Assembly: GCA_015057635.1 (NCBI GenBank)
Contig: SVEB01000020.1
Location: 1 to 64,000 of the forward strand
From: Lachnospiraceae bacterium
Lineage (GTDB): Bacteria; Bacillota; Clostridia; Lachnospirales; Lachnospiraceae
DNA: 64,000 bases
Direction: 5' to 3'
In this document: positions 43,086 to 53,018 of the stretch, piece after piece
Position numbering within the stretch: the first letter of the stretch is position 1
Layout: the number at the start of each line of letters is the position of its first letter
Translations under genes and position numbers: made by a program
Notes under the pieces: generated by a model
Told to the model about the DNA's origin: nothing
What the model saw: only the letters and a program-made list of their open reading frames with translations
Databases searched by the model: none

Positions 43086-44654
43086 ATGGACTTGAAGAAA
43101 AGACTCAAGATGTCTTTTTGCATCATTATCATTATCCCGATTCTTTTGATTGCAGCGTCTGGCAAGGCAATTATCACATATCAGCTGAATTCCATTCAGG
43201 AATCTTATGATGTGGAGTCGGACACGTTGCAGGTTATTATGAATCCGCTTCAGATTCTGAACCGTCTGACAAGAGATGTGTTCAACCGGATTAAGCTGTG
43301 TGCGATTAAGAATCCGGGAGAGTTAGAGGATATGACGTATATTGCAAGCTTGAATGAAGAGATCAAAGGGAAATATTCCTTTCTGGTGGTACGAAAGGGA
43401 GATGAGTTCCTTTTTTCCGGAAATGAAGGCATGCTTAATAACATTGAAAAAAGCCTTCCGAAATTCGGGGAGTACAGTACCGAAGTAGATGGGGGGATTT
43501 ATGTAGGCGGAAAGCATCCATTCCTATTAAAACAGCAGGATTTTTATTTCGCTGATGGTTCCGAGGGAACCGTATTTGTTGTCACAGACGTCAATACATT
43601 AGTACCGCAGATTAAACAGTCAGCAATTCAGGCAGTTGTGGCAGCGGTCGTAATTATATTCATGACAGCATTTCTGCTGATCATATGGCTTTACCGAAGC
43701 ATTATCCGTCCTCTTGATACATTAAAGAAGGCGACAAAGGAGATGAAGGAAGGAAACTTAGATTTCTCGATTTCCGGCTCTGACGAGGATGAGATTGGAC
43801 AGCTGTGTCAGGATTTTGAAGAGATGAGAATTCACTTAAAGGAGCTGATTGAGGTAAGGATGCAGTATGAGCGGGAGTCAAGGGAATTAATCAGTAACAT
43901 ATCCCATGATTTAAAGACACCGTTAACTGCGATCAAAGGCTATGCGGAAGGACTGATTGACGGGGTGGCGGATACGCCGGAGAGACAAGAGAAGTATTTA
44001 AAGACCATCTATACAAAGGCAAGCGATATGTCCGTATTGGTAGATGAACTATCGCTTTATTCGAAGATCGACTCCAATACCGTCCCGTATAATTTTAACA
44101 TCATCCATGTGGCGGATTATTTTAATGACTGCATTGATGAGTTGCGGTTTGACTTAGAGGTAAAGAATATAAAACTTGGCTATGAATACAGCGCTGATCC
44201 GAATGCGAAAGCAATCGCGGATGCAGAACAGCTAAAGCGGGTAATCAATAATATTATTGGAAATGCCGTTAAGTATATGGATAAGAAGGAAGGGCAGTTA
44301 AATGTCCGGGTGAAGGAAATCTCAAACTTCATTCAGGTAGAGATCGAGGATAACGGATCCGGCATCGCAAGAAAAGATCTTCCGAATATCTTTGATCGTT
44401 TTTATCGGGCAGATGCGTCCAGAAACTCGAAGAGAGGCGGAACCGGTTTAGGTCTTGCAATCGCAAAGAAGATCATTGAGGAACACGAAGGCAGGATCTG
44501 GGCGACCAGCATAGAAGGCGTTGGAACGACGATGTACTTCACCATACGCAGATGGATGCCGGAAGAGAAACAGCAGACGGAAGAGAAGAAACCGGTGAAG
44601 GAAAGAAAAGCGGGCAGGGAAGACAAGCCTGGCAGAACGAAGATTAAGGAATAG
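43086..44654 (+). CDS. Membrane sensor histidine kinase
   Basis: This 522-residue kinase has membrane segments at about residues 10-30 and 190-212 enclosing an extracytoplasmic sensor domain of about 155 residues. Then come a HAMP domain (RSIIRPLDTLKKATKEM), HisKA with the phospho-acceptor His in SNISHDLKTPLTAI, and HATPase with NNIIGNAVKY, DNGSGI and GGTGLGLAIAKKI. A basic Lys/Glu tail ends the protein. ATG 43086 with GGGAG upstream fits better than the earlier in-frame ATGs. It is paired with the response regulator 23 nt downstream. The stimulus is unknown. Confidence 0.93.
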   Translation: MDLKKRLKMSFCIIIIIPILLIAASGKAIITYQLNSIQESYDVESDTLQVIMNPLQILNRLTRDVFNRIKLCAIKNPGELEDMTYIASLNEEIKGKYSFLVVRKGDEFLFSGNEGMLNNIEKSLPKFGEYSTEVDGGIYVGGKHPFLLKQQDFYFADGSEGTVFVVTDVNTLVPQIKQSAIQAVVAAVVIIFMTAFLLIIWLYRSIIRPLDTLKKATKEMKEGNLDFSISGSDEDEIGQLCQDFEEMRIHLKELIEVRMQYERESRELISNISHDLKTPLTAIKGYAEGLIDGVADTPERQEKYLKTIYTKASDMSVLVDELSLYSKIDSNTVPYNFNIIHVADYFNDCIDELRFDLEVKNIKLGYEYSADPNAKAIADAEQLKRVINNIIGNAVKYMDKKEGQLNVRVKEISNFIQVEIEDNGSGIARKDLPNIFDRFYRADASRNSKRGGTGLGLAIAKKIIEEHEGRIWATSIEGVGTTMYFTIRRWMPEEKQQTEEKKPVKERKAGREDKPGRTKIKE

Positions 44655-44677
44655 GAGAGTATATAGGAGGAAGCAAC

Positions 44678-45367
44678 ATGGATAAGATATTGATTGTAGA
44701 AGACGAAGTGGCGATTGCGGAGTTAGAAAAGGATTATTTAGAGCTTTCGGGCTTTGAGGTAAGCATCGAGAATGCGGGGGATACCGGATTAGAACGAGCA
44801 TTAAAGGAAGAGTTTAAGCTTGTAATCTTAGACCTGATGTTACCGGGAATGGATGGATTTGAGATTTGCAAGAAAATCCGTGAAGTGAAGAATATCCCGG
44901 TTATCATGGTTTCCGCAAAGAAGGATGATATCGATAAGATCAGAGGACTCGGACTTGGAGCGGATGACTATATGACAAAGCCATTTAGTCCAAGCGAGTT
45001 AGTTGCCCGTGTAAAGGCACATCTGGCAAGATATGAACGCCTTGTGGGATCTAATATAAAGGAAAATGAGATCATTGAGATCCGAGGTATTAAGATTGAT
45101 AAGACCGCAAGAAGAGTTTATATCAATGGAGAAGAGAAGGCATTTACAACAAAGGAATTCGATCTGTTAACATTCCTTGCCGAAAATCCGAACCATGTGT
45201 ATACCAAGGAAGAGCTGTTCCAGAAAATCTGGGATATGGAATCCATCGGGGATATCGCCACGGTAACCGTTCATATTAAGAAAATTCGAGAGAAGATTGA
45301 GACGAATACATCCAAACCTCAGTATATAGAGACAATCTGGGGTGTAGGCTATCGTTTTAAGATATAG
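44678..45367 (+). CDS. OmpR-family response regulator
   Basis: This 229-residue regulator has a receiver domain with ILIVEDE, the phospho-acceptor Asp in LVILDLMLPGMDG, and the conserved Lys in TKPFSPSELVARV. A C-terminal winged helix of the OmpR/PhoB type ends in TIWGVGYRF. TAGGAGGAAG lies upstream of the ATG. It is the cognate partner of the preceding kinase, and the operon continues into a pseudouridine synthase 7 nt later. Confidence 0.96.
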   Translation: MDKILIVEDEVAIAELEKDYLELSGFEVSIENAGDTGLERALKEEFKLVILDLMLPGMDGFEICKKIREVKNIPVIMVSAKKDDIDKIRGLGLGADDYMTKPFSPSELVARVKAHLARYERLVGSNIKENEIIEIRGIKIDKTARRVYINGEEKAFTTKEFDLLTFLAENPNHVYTKEELFQKIWDMESIGDIATVTVHIKKIREKIETNTSKPQYIETIWGVGYRFKI

Positions 45368-45374
45368 GAGAGTT

Positions 45375-46094
45375 ATGAAGTTAAACATATTATTTGAAGA
45401 TGAGACTATGGTAGTGGCAGAAAAGCCAGCAGGCGTATTAAGCCAGTCAGACCGCTCTACGGAACTTGCCATGACAGACCATGTGAAGAACTATCTGTAT
45501 GATAAGTATGGAAAGGGAAAAGCAGAGGTATTTTTAATCCACCGATTAGACCGTCCGGTAGGCGGCGTGATGGTGTTTGCAAGAACAAAGGAAGCAGCAG
45601 CCTCCTTAAGCAGACAGGTACAGGATAAGACAATGGAAAAACACTATCTTGCCGTGCTAAACACTAGACAGCCGTTAACTAAAGAATATAAGCAGATTAC
45701 GGACTATTTAGTAAAGGATATGAAAACCAATCTTTCCTCCATCACTTCGGAAACGAATAAACAGGCAAAGAAAGCGGTATTGAATTACAAAATCGTGGCA
45801 TCCTTAGAGAAGGACGGAGAAGAACTTTCTCTGGCAGAGATTGAACTGTTAACAGGAAGGCATCATCAGATCCGGGTTCAGATGGCAAAAGAGGCCGGAG
45901 GCCTGTGGGGTGATACCAAGTATAATAAGACCTTTATTGCAAAGGAGAGATGGGTGAATCCAGGGCTGTATTCCTATCAGCTTTCCTTCCTTCATCCAAA
46001 GACAAAGAAACGGATGACATATCAATGTCTGCCACAAGAAGGAATCTTTCAGGCGTTCGAAGAAGATATGAAACGAATCTTTAGGAGGGCATGA
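45375..46094 (+). CDS. RluA-family RNA pseudouridine synthase
   Basis: This 239-residue enzyme isomerises uridines in rRNA or tRNA. The catalytic Asp lies in the motif HRLDRPVGGVMVFA, followed by TGRHHQIRVQMA, and EKPAGVLS near the start. There is no S4 domain. It resembles short RluA-type proteins. TAGGAG lies 5 nt upstream of the ATG. Confidence 0.93.
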   Translation: MKLNILFEDETMVVAEKPAGVLSQSDRSTELAMTDHVKNYLYDKYGKGKAEVFLIHRLDRPVGGVMVFARTKEAAASLSRQVQDKTMEKHYLAVLNTRQPLTKEYKQITDYLVKDMKTNLSSITSETNKQAKKAVLNYKIVASLEKDGEELSLAEIELLTGRHHQIRVQMAKEAGGLWGDTKYNKTFIAKERWVNPGLYSYQLSFLHPKTKKRMTYQCLPQEGIFQAFEEDMKRIFRRA

Positions 46095-46096
46095 AG

Positions 46097-46348
46097 ATGA
46101 AGACAAAAGTCGCTTTAGTTGGCGTGATCGTGGAGGAAATCAAATCATCCGGTGAGGTGAATGAGATCCTTCATGACTTTGAGCCTTATATTATCGGCAG
46201 AATGGGAGTACCATACCGGGAAAGAGGGCTCAAAGTCATCAGCGTTGTACTGGATGCGAAGAGTGGTGTGATCGACGATTTGTCAGAAAAGCTTGATAAG
46301 GTGAAAGGCATTAAAGTAAAGACAATGTATGCCGATAGCGAAGAATAA
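46097..46348 (+). CDS. TM1266-like regulator (ACT/NikR-like fold)
   Basis: This 83-residue protein matches the family annotated as iron-only hydrogenase system regulator (TM1266), a small NikR C-terminal-like ACT fold. Visible parts are KVALVGVIVE, FEPYIIGRMGVPYRERGLKVISVVLDA and a short C-terminal helix. Two nearby starts (46091 and 46097) exist; the second has better spacing from AGGAGG. It sits within the pseudouridine synthase end. No hydrogenase maturation genes are in view. Confidence 0.87.
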   Translation: MKTKVALVGVIVEEIKSSGEVNEILHDFEPYIIGRMGVPYRERGLKVISVVLDAKSGVIDDLSEKLDKVKGIKVKTMYADSEE

Positions 46349-46398
46349 AAAAGAGGTGTGCGTAAACAAGTTTGCTTGTTTGTGCACGCCTCTTTTTT
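46347..46398. terminator. Bidirectional terminator between the TM1266-like and DUF885 genes
   Basis: AAAAAAGAGGTGTGCGTAAACAAG pairs with its near complement ending in CTCTTTTTT around a TTTG loop, giving A- and T-runs at both bases. Confidence 0.9.
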
Positions 46399-46434
46399 AT
46401 TCTCCGCTTCATTTAAAAACGCTCTTATTCGAAG

Positions 46435-48180
46435 CTATTTTTGCGAAGACAGCCATTTTTCCATATATGCATTGATTACGCTGTATGGACAAGGACCGAT
46501 CTTTAGAAGGAATTCATGGAAATTCATAAGCGTGAATTTATCGCCTAAGGCGTTCTTTGCCTTGGTCTGAAGTTCCATAATCTCAATATAGCCGATGGAG
46601 TAAGGCAGATAGATGCCAGGTTCGGAAAGAATGGTGTAATAGATATCCTCTGCAATATCAGAGGATATGCCATATACATTCCAGAATTCTGCGGTATCGG
46701 ATTTGGTCCAGCCTTCATAATGGATGCCGATATCGCTTAAGGAATACAGGCAGTGAAGGGCAATCATATTGGCAACTAACATATTCTGCAGATCTTTTGT
46801 AAGCCCTGCAAGACTATAGGAATATGCCTCTACGTAGGTGGCCCATCCTTCATCGTAGCCGGTTATATTGATGATATTGCGGACCGGATTTGGATTCTGA
46901 GACCTAAAATATACATTCTGATACAGATGTCCCGGATACCCTTCGTGGGCAATGGTCGGGAATATCTCCGACATATCATAGACCGGATTATTGTTAATAT
47001 AGATGTAATTCTCGGTATAGCAGTCAATCGGCGGCACTAAGTACATGGCCGGGCTTAAATGATCCCGCATGGATTCATGTACATAACGAACAGAGCAGTT
47101 CACATCATTGATGGCAGGAAAATCATCTTTGATGGCACCTTTTAAATACGTAAGGATTTCATAAGGGTCAGTCTTCGGAAACTTGAATGTATTGAGCTGG
47201 GTGGTGATCGTTGGATTTTGAATCTGTATGGTCGTCATCGTTAAGATGGAGGAGTTTAATGTATTGGAGAGGGCCGTCTTCATTTCCTTGATTGTCTTGG
47301 AGGAACCGGTGGACATCTGACACAGCAGCTCATAATAAGCTTTTCCTTCGTTAAAGCCGCATAAGCCGATCTGATTCGTGGAGGTGCCTTTGAGTTCCTG
47401 CAGAGTTGCGATCAGATTCTCATAAGCAGGGATCACCGATTCTAAAACTGCCTTCTTATTCTGTTCAGCATAGGAGATCATGGATTCAGCGCTTAAGCCC
47501 TCAAAGGAGGCAATCTTTTCATTGAAGCATTCGATTAACAGATTGTTCTCCGGGTCTTTGATAAAATCGCTGCACTGGCTGATGATCATATCCGCTACGT
47601 CATCTGACATAAAGAATCCCTTTTCAGATTTTTCACGTTCGAACTCCGAAATCTGTTCAAAATAGGTGCCAATGGAGCCAAGCAGGTTTAGGTAGGTAGT
47701 GATATCGGATTCTTTATAAAAGGAATATTCAGCTAACAAAATAGGAAGCTGGGCCTGAACCCCTGTGGTAGGGCCGAGGGTTTCCTGATAATACAGATAG
47801 TCCCCGGTTTTAATGGTATTTTCTAATGTAATCATTAAAATGTCGTAGATTAGTTTTTCTTCTTCGGTTAGTTCAGCAGGATCATACCGTTTGAGGGTGG
47901 AAAGATAATTCTCAGCCTTTGATATTTCCTCATTCATATGTGTAACGGAGTATTCCCCAAGGCTAGCTTCCGGTTCCTTAATGCCGTAGTTTTCCGGATT
48001 GGAGATACAGTAATGAAGGGAGATCGTATCAGCGGACACTTCTTTCTGGAACATTTCTGTGATAAAGGCATCAAAGCTTTTTAACGGCTCCTCCTTTGTG
48101 CTCTTCAGCTGGCAGCCGCAGCTGGCAATCATGATGGTAAAGCATAGAATGCATGCTACGATTTTTTTAAAGCTTTTCAT
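46435..48180 (-). CDS. DUF885 family lipoprotein, putative metallopeptidase
   Basis: This 581-residue protein has a lipoprotein signal peptide: a basic start (KSFKKIV), a hydrophobic stretch and the lipobox IASCGC with the modified Cys at about residue 21-23. The DUF885 metal motif TIAHEGYPGHLYQN gives two His and Glu, followed by GYDEGWATYVEAY for the third ligand. The family is thought to be zinc peptidases, and this one would sit outside on the membrane. GGAGG lies 9 nt before the ATG. It is monocistronic. Confidence 0.88.
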   Translation of the reverse strand: MKSFKKIVACILCFTIMIASCGCQLKSTKEEPLKSFDAFITEMFQKEVSADTISLHYCISNPENYGIKEPEASLGEYSVTHMNEEISKAENYLSTLKRYDPAELTEEEKLIYDILMITLENTIKTGDYLYYQETLGPTTGVQAQLPILLAEYSFYKESDITTYLNLLGSIGTYFEQISEFEREKSEKGFFMSDDVADMIISQCSDFIKDPENNLLIECFNEKIASFEGLSAESMISYAEQNKKAVLESVIPAYENLIATLQELKGTSTNQIGLCGFNEGKAYYELLCQMSTGSSKTIKEMKTALSNTLNSSILTMTTIQIQNPTITTQLNTFKFPKTDPYEILTYLKGAIKDDFPAINDVNCSVRYVHESMRDHLSPAMYLVPPIDCYTENYIYINNNPVYDMSEIFPTIAHEGYPGHLYQNVYFRSQNPNPVRNIINITGYDEGWATYVEAYSYSLAGLTKDLQNMLVANMIALHCLYSLSDIGIHYEGWTKSDTAEFWNVYGISSDIAEDIYYTILSEPGIYLPYSIGYIEIMELQTKAKNALGDKFTLMNFHEFLLKIGPCPYSVINAYMEKWLSSQK

Positions 48181-48256
48181 GCTTTATTTCCTCCTGGATT
48201 TATCATGGAATAGCAAGATAAAATCGGTCATTTATATAAGTGTATTCTGCTTAGGT

Positions 48257-48282
48257 TAAATACATACCCGGACATGGGATAT
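48257..48282 (+). promoter_or_regulatory. Sigma-28/SigD-like motility promoter
   Basis: TAAA, 15 nt of spacer and GGGATAT match the SigD consensus (TAAA-N15-CCGATAT) at 9 of 11 positions. It would transcribe the FliK-like, flagellin and fliS genes from about 48290. Confidence 0.6.
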
Positions 48283-48384
48283 AAACAGAATCGGGATGAG
48301 AAGAAAGGAGGTATTAAGCTTTTCTTAGAAATGACCGAAATATCTAATAATAGGGTACAATCAGACAGTAAAGAGAGGAATGCA

Positions 48385-51300
48385 ATGTATATAAACGGGA
48401 TCAGCCAGTTAGGGATAAAAGGCATGTATGAGACAGAGGCAGAAGACAGAGAGCAGTCTGTAGCAGGCACAGTGAATACAGAGCTTATAAGTGGCAGAAT
48501 AACAGAGGGTATTACACAGGATAGCAGTACCGAAAAGATCAGACAGAATGCAGGAGATACCGGGGCCGGGATGTTTACCAATGTGGAGGCTACGGCGGGG
48601 ATCACGTTAGGAACAGAAAAGAAACAGGAAGTTTCAAATCCCCTTCAGTCGCTGTACTCCCAGATGACGAAGGAAGATTATCAGGCTTTAAAAGAAGAGG
48701 GCACTCCTTTGGAAGAATATAACGCCAAGCGGCTTGAGAAGGCATTAGAACGTATTAAAAAAGGGAAAGAACTCCGAGAGAAGAGCGTGGATTCTCAGAT
48801 TGAGACGAAGAAGGAAAAGAGAGAGAGAAAAGAACAGGCAGCCATGAATCAGGCTGTGTCAGCAGGAATCGATCAGTACTTGGCAGAAGTGCTTACCGAT
48901 GCCAATCTTCCGGTGACAAAGGAGAATATTGCAGGAATCAAGGAAGCAATGGAAGCGGTATCGTGTGCATCCAATCTTACGGAATCTTCTTATCAGTATA
49001 TAATCGGCAATGAAATGAGTGTGACTCCGGATAGTATCTATAAAGCGGTTTATAGCGGAGCAGGTGTTAAAGGCGGCGGTTCTAAGATGGAAGAGGGCGT
49101 GATGGAGGAACTGTTATTAATGGCGGAACAGATGCTTTCTTCTGATGGCATGAGCGTAAGTGAGAAAGATATGGAGGATGCAGGATGGCTGTTACAGAAT
49201 AATCTTCCGGTAAATAGGTTAAATATCCAGAAAAAGCAGTTCTTAGAGCAGTTAAAGGAAGGATGCGAGGAAAAAGAACTGGCATCAAAGCTTGTTCAAT
49301 CCCTTAAGAATGGGGGAGTACCGGGAAAGACTGATTTAATGGATGAAACCTCCGCTTTAATGGAAAGCCTGGTTTCCGATATCAAGAAGATGGATGGAGA
49401 GACTGTCCGTGTGGCCATATACCGTCAGAGAATGCTGCAGGGAGAAGAAGCGCTTACCATGCAGCATCTAAGAGAGGCACAGGATGAGTCTTCGGAAGTC
49501 ATGCAGGACGCCATTTTGCAGGTAGCAGATGATGATATTGAAATGATTACCGCGAAAAGACAGCTAGAAGAAATCCGCCTTAAGCTTACGATGGAAGCGG
49601 CGTTTACGATGAAAGAAATGGGGATTGAGCCGGAGATGGCAAAGCTTTCTGAGATTGTGGATGGGCTTCGTGAAATCGAAAACAGCTATTACCAGGGAAT
49701 ACTTAAGGAAATAGGCGGGATGGGAACTTCCTCCGTTTTATTAAAGGACACCATAGAGACCGTATCGGCCCTTAAGACGGCGCCCGCAGCAGTTCTTAGT
49801 GCCACCTTTGAGGCAAGAAGAACCATTACGCCGGGAGAGCTTTTGGAAACAGGGGAAGAGCTAAAGGCAGCTTATCACAAGGCTGAGAAGGCATATGAAC
49901 CGCTGATGACAGTTCCAAGAAGTGACTTGGGAGATTCGATTATGAAGGCATTTGAGAATGCAGATTCCATCCTAGAAGGTCTGGGACAGGAAGTCAATGA
50001 GAGCAATCGCAGAGCGGTTAGAATCCTAGCGTATAATCAGATTGCACTAACACAAGAGAATATCGAAGAAATGAAAGCATACGATGCCATGGTGAATAAT
50101 CTGATCTCTAATATGAAGCCGGCGGTGACCGTAACTATGATACAGGAAGGCATTAATCCGCTTGAGACATCTATTGAAGAACTGAATAAGAAGGCAAAGG
50201 ATATCATAAAGGAGCAGGGAATCACGGCTGAGGAGAAGTTCAGTGAGTATTTAGTGAATCTGGAGAGCAAGCAGGGGATCACGGCAGAAGAAAAAAACTC
50301 GTATATCGGAATCTATCGTCTGCTGCATCAGGTGCAGAAAAGCGACGGAGCGGTAATCGGGGCCGTTGTAAAGGCAGGGCAGGAAGTGACCTTAAATAAC
50401 CTGCTGACCGCAGTGCGAACGAACCATGCAAAGAATCAGGATATTCAGATTGATGACGGATTTGGAATGCAGGCTGGCATCAAAGAAGAAGGAAACAGCA
50501 TATCAAAACAGATTCATTCCGCATTCGATGTGCAGAGAAAAACAGACTATATGCAGCAGATCGCAGAAGAGGCTATTTCCATGATGAGTCCTGAAAATGC
50601 TGAAAAGATTATGAAAGAGTATGAGATGTATGGGGAACTAAGCTTAGAGACATTATTAGACCATCTTTCAGCTTCGAATGAGGGCGGTTTAAGTGCATAC
50701 GAAGAAATGAAGTTTGAAGAGATGAAGGAACTTTGCCAGGGCTGCGAGGAAGAGCTTTCGTTCTTAAGACAGTATGAAGCAGCGGATACGATTGATAATC
50801 GTAAGGCGGCACAGATTCTTCTTAATAATCCGGGGTTTGTCTTAGACAGTCTTAATAAGATCGAAACATCTGTAAATGCAAAAGAAAACAGAGAAAAACA
50901 GACGGAAGATTTCTTTAAAAGCATGGAAAGCCGGGATGCATTTGTAGAGGAAACAGAGGCATTCTGTAAAATGGCTCAGAGCGAAATCGAGGCTCAGTAC
51001 TGTATGGAAGGCATCGGACAGGCTGATAGCATGATGTTGCAGAATACGATAAAGGTATTAAAGCTTTCCAAGGCGCTTGCACAAAATGGTTATTTTAATA
51101 TTCCGATCGTATCGGGAGATACCGTGACCAATATCAATCTGACGATCTTGCATGATCAGGATGAGAAAGGAAGGATTTCCATCACATTAAAAGATGCGAC
51201 AGAAAGTGAAGTTTCCTTAGAGCTTACGGTTACCAAAAATGATGTGAAATGCTTTGTGACAGCAGAAAATGAGGCAGTGAACCGACAGTTAAGCGGATTA

Positions 51301-51498
51301 AGTAAGGAGTTTCGGACCGTATTTGAAGAAGCAGGATTTGAGACAAAGAGCCTGTTCTTCGCTTCCGGTTTAGGAAAGAAAGATACGAGTCTAGGATATG
51401 ACATGAAAGCGAAATCCGCAGACGAGAACGCGGTGAGCACCGATGCGCTTTACCAGCTGTCCAAACAGACAATTCAGATGCTAATGAAGCATATTTAA
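48385..51498 (+). CDS. Large FliK-like protein upstream of flagellin (DUF6240-like)
   Basis: This protein is 1037 residues from the ATG at 48385. It is mostly helical with repeated patterns of the type TKENIAGIKEAM, TQENIEEMKAYDAM and NNRKAAQ-like blocks about 100-150 residues apart. The C-terminal about 110 residues (FNIPIVSGDTVTNINLTI, SLELTVTKNDVKCFVTAEN) resemble the FliK hook-length control C-domain. It has no signal peptide. I favour 48385 because AGAGGAA lies 4-6 nt upstream and the SigD-like promoter starts transcription after the longer frame's ATG at 48274. Its place before flagellin suggests a motility role, but its function is not known. Confidence 0.72.
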   Translation: MYINGISQLGIKGMYETEAEDREQSVAGTVNTELISGRITEGITQDSSTEKIRQNAGDTGAGMFTNVEATAGITLGTEKKQEVSNPLQSLYSQMTKEDYQALKEEGTPLEEYNAKRLEKALERIKKGKELREKSVDSQIETKKEKRERKEQAAMNQAVSAGIDQYLAEVLTDANLPVTKENIAGIKEAMEAVSCASNLTESSYQYIIGNEMSVTPDSIYKAVYSGAGVKGGGSKMEEGVMEELLLMAEQMLSSDGMSVSEKDMEDAGWLLQNNLPVNRLNIQKKQFLEQLKEGCEEKELASKLVQSLKNGGVPGKTDLMDETSALMESLVSDIKKMDGETVRVAIYRQRMLQGEEALTMQHLREAQDESSEVMQDAILQVADDDIEMITAKRQLEEIRLKLTMEAAFTMKEMGIEPEMAKLSEIVDGLREIENSYYQGILKEIGGMGTSSVLLKDTIETVSALKTAPAAVLSATFEARRTITPGELLETGEELKAAYHKAEKAYEPLMTVPRSDLGDSIMKAFENADSILEGLGQEVNESNRRAVRILAYNQIALTQENIEEMKAYDAMVNNLISNMKPAVTVTMIQEGINPLETSIEELNKKAKDIIKEQGITAEEKFSEYLVNLESKQGITAEEKNSYIGIYRLLHQVQKSDGAVIGAVVKAGQEVTLNNLLTAVRTNHAKNQDIQIDDGFGMQAGIKEEGNSISKQIHSAFDVQRKTDYMQQIAEEAISMMSPENAEKIMKEYEMYGELSLETLLDHLSASNEGGLSAYEEMKFEEMKELCQGCEEELSFLRQYEAADTIDNRKAAQILLNNPGFVLDSLNKIETSVNAKENREKQTEDFFKSMESRDAFVEETEAFCKMAQSEIEAQYCMEGIGQADSMMLQNTIKVLKLSKALAQNGYFNIPIVSGDTVTNINLTILHDQDEKGRISITLKDATESEVSLELTVTKNDVKCFVTAENEAVNRQLSGLSKEFRTVFEEAGFETKSLFFASGLGKKDTSLGYDMKAKSADENAVSTDALYQLSKQTIQMLMKHI

Positions 51499-51517
51499 TA
51501 AAGAGAGGATACACACC

Positions 51518-53002
51518 ATGAGAATTAATCATAATATATCAGCGTTAAAAACAAGCAATCAGCTTACCAAGTCCAACAACGCGTTAAGCAAGAGCTTAGA
51601 ACGTTTATCATCCGGATACCGCATTAACCATGCGGCAGATGATGCAGCGGGCATGGCCATTTCCAGAAGAATGAAGACACAGATTGCCGGATTAGAACAG
51701 GCAAGCAGAAATGCCGCAGACGGAATCTCTGCCATTCAGACAGCGGAAGGTGCATTAAATGAAATAAGTTCCATGTTACAAAGAATGCGTGAGTTATCTG
51801 TGCAGGCAGCTAACGACACCAATACGATTGAGGACCGCAGGTCTATCCAGGCTGAAATCAATGAATTGAATAACGAGATCAACCGTATTTCCGCTTCTAC
51901 AGAATTCAATACAAAGACACTTTTAGCCGGAGATATGGATAAGCAGTGTTATGCCACAAACAGCAATGTAAATGTAGTCTCTGTATCCGACCAGGTAGCA
52001 GCAGACACCTATACATTAAGCGTAACACAGGATGCCAGACAGGCAGTTGCAACAGGTTTTTCTATGAAGGCGGAAACTGTGGCAGATGCGGATGCTGGAA
52101 CACTTGTTATTAACGGGGTAGAGGTGGAAGTAACAGCTGGTCAGACAATGGAACAGGTATACGAGAATATCCGAAATACATGTGAAACTATGAATATCAA
52201 AGTATTCAGTGGAACTGCGGATGGTGACGGAGGCTATACCGAAGTGGATCTTAAAAAGGGTACCAATCTTGTATTTATGTCAGACGCGTATGGCAGCTCA
52301 GAAGAAATTAAGATCAGCACTACATCGAATGGATTAGCGGCATTTCTTGGCATGAGAGATCACACCGTATCCGCAAAGGGTGTGGATGCAGAAGTCACTT
52401 TAGATAGCGGAAGCTATACGGTTACTGCAACTGCTGCATGTGATGGCAACAAGGTGACAATTACAGCATACAACGGCTTTGAAATGATCGTGGAATTAAC
52501 CGGTTCCGTAGCCGGCACAACCTTTACGGATGCCAATGCGGATGGTACCCCTGCTTCTTCTACCACTGCCGGAGAGGAAGAGGTAGAGATTACGGTGTTA
52601 AATGCAGGTCCTCTTGATTTGCAGATTGGTGCCAATGAAGGTCAGACAGTGGAAGTAGTGATCCCACGCATTGATTCTTCTACATTAGGAACCGATTCGG
52701 TGAATGTCGTTACAGGGGAAGGCGCTCAGAAAGCAATCTCTGTTTTAGATAATGCGATATCCATGGTAACCAAGTTCCGTGCAAAGTTAGGTGCTTATCA
52801 GAACCGTTTAGAGCACGCGATCGATAATCTGGATGTTTCCAATGAAAATATCACACACGCGTTATCTCGTATCGAAGATACTGATATGGCATCGGAAATG
52901 ACAAAATATACACAGATGAATGTATTGGTGCAGGCGGGAACATCGGTGCTGTCTCAGGCAAATGAAAGACCGCAGACCATTTTATCATTATTACAGGGTT
53001 AA
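51518..53002 (+). CDS. hag: Flagellin
   Basis: This 494-residue filament protein has complete D0/D1 ends: the N-terminus INHNISALKTSNQL with LERLSSGYRINHAADDAAG, and the C-terminus AISMVTKFRAKLGAYQNRLEHAI and TDMASEMTKYTQMNVLVQAG. The middle (about residues 150-400) is a Thr/Ala/Asp-rich variable domain exposed on the filament. GAGAGG lies 12 nt before the ATG. It starts 19 nt after the FliK-like gene, so both are probably expressed from the SigD-like promoter. Confidence 0.96.
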   Translation: MRINHNISALKTSNQLTKSNNALSKSLERLSSGYRINHAADDAAGMAISRRMKTQIAGLEQASRNAADGISAIQTAEGALNEISSMLQRMRELSVQAANDTNTIEDRRSIQAEINELNNEINRISASTEFNTKTLLAGDMDKQCYATNSNVNVVSVSDQVAADTYTLSVTQDARQAVATGFSMKAETVADADAGTLVINGVEVEVTAGQTMEQVYENIRNTCETMNIKVFSGTADGDGGYTEVDLKKGTNLVFMSDAYGSSEEIKISTTSNGLAAFLGMRDHTVSAKGVDAEVTLDSGSYTVTATAACDGNKVTITAYNGFEMIVELTGSVAGTTFTDANADGTPASSTTAGEEEVEITVLNAGPLDLQIGANEGQTVEVVIPRIDSSTLGTDSVNVVTGEGAQKAISVLDNAISMVTKFRAKLGAYQNRLEHAIDNLDVSNENITHALSRIEDTDMASEMTKYTQMNVLVQAGTSVLSQANERPQTILSLLQG

Positions 53003-53018
53003 TTAGGGGGAAAGTCGG

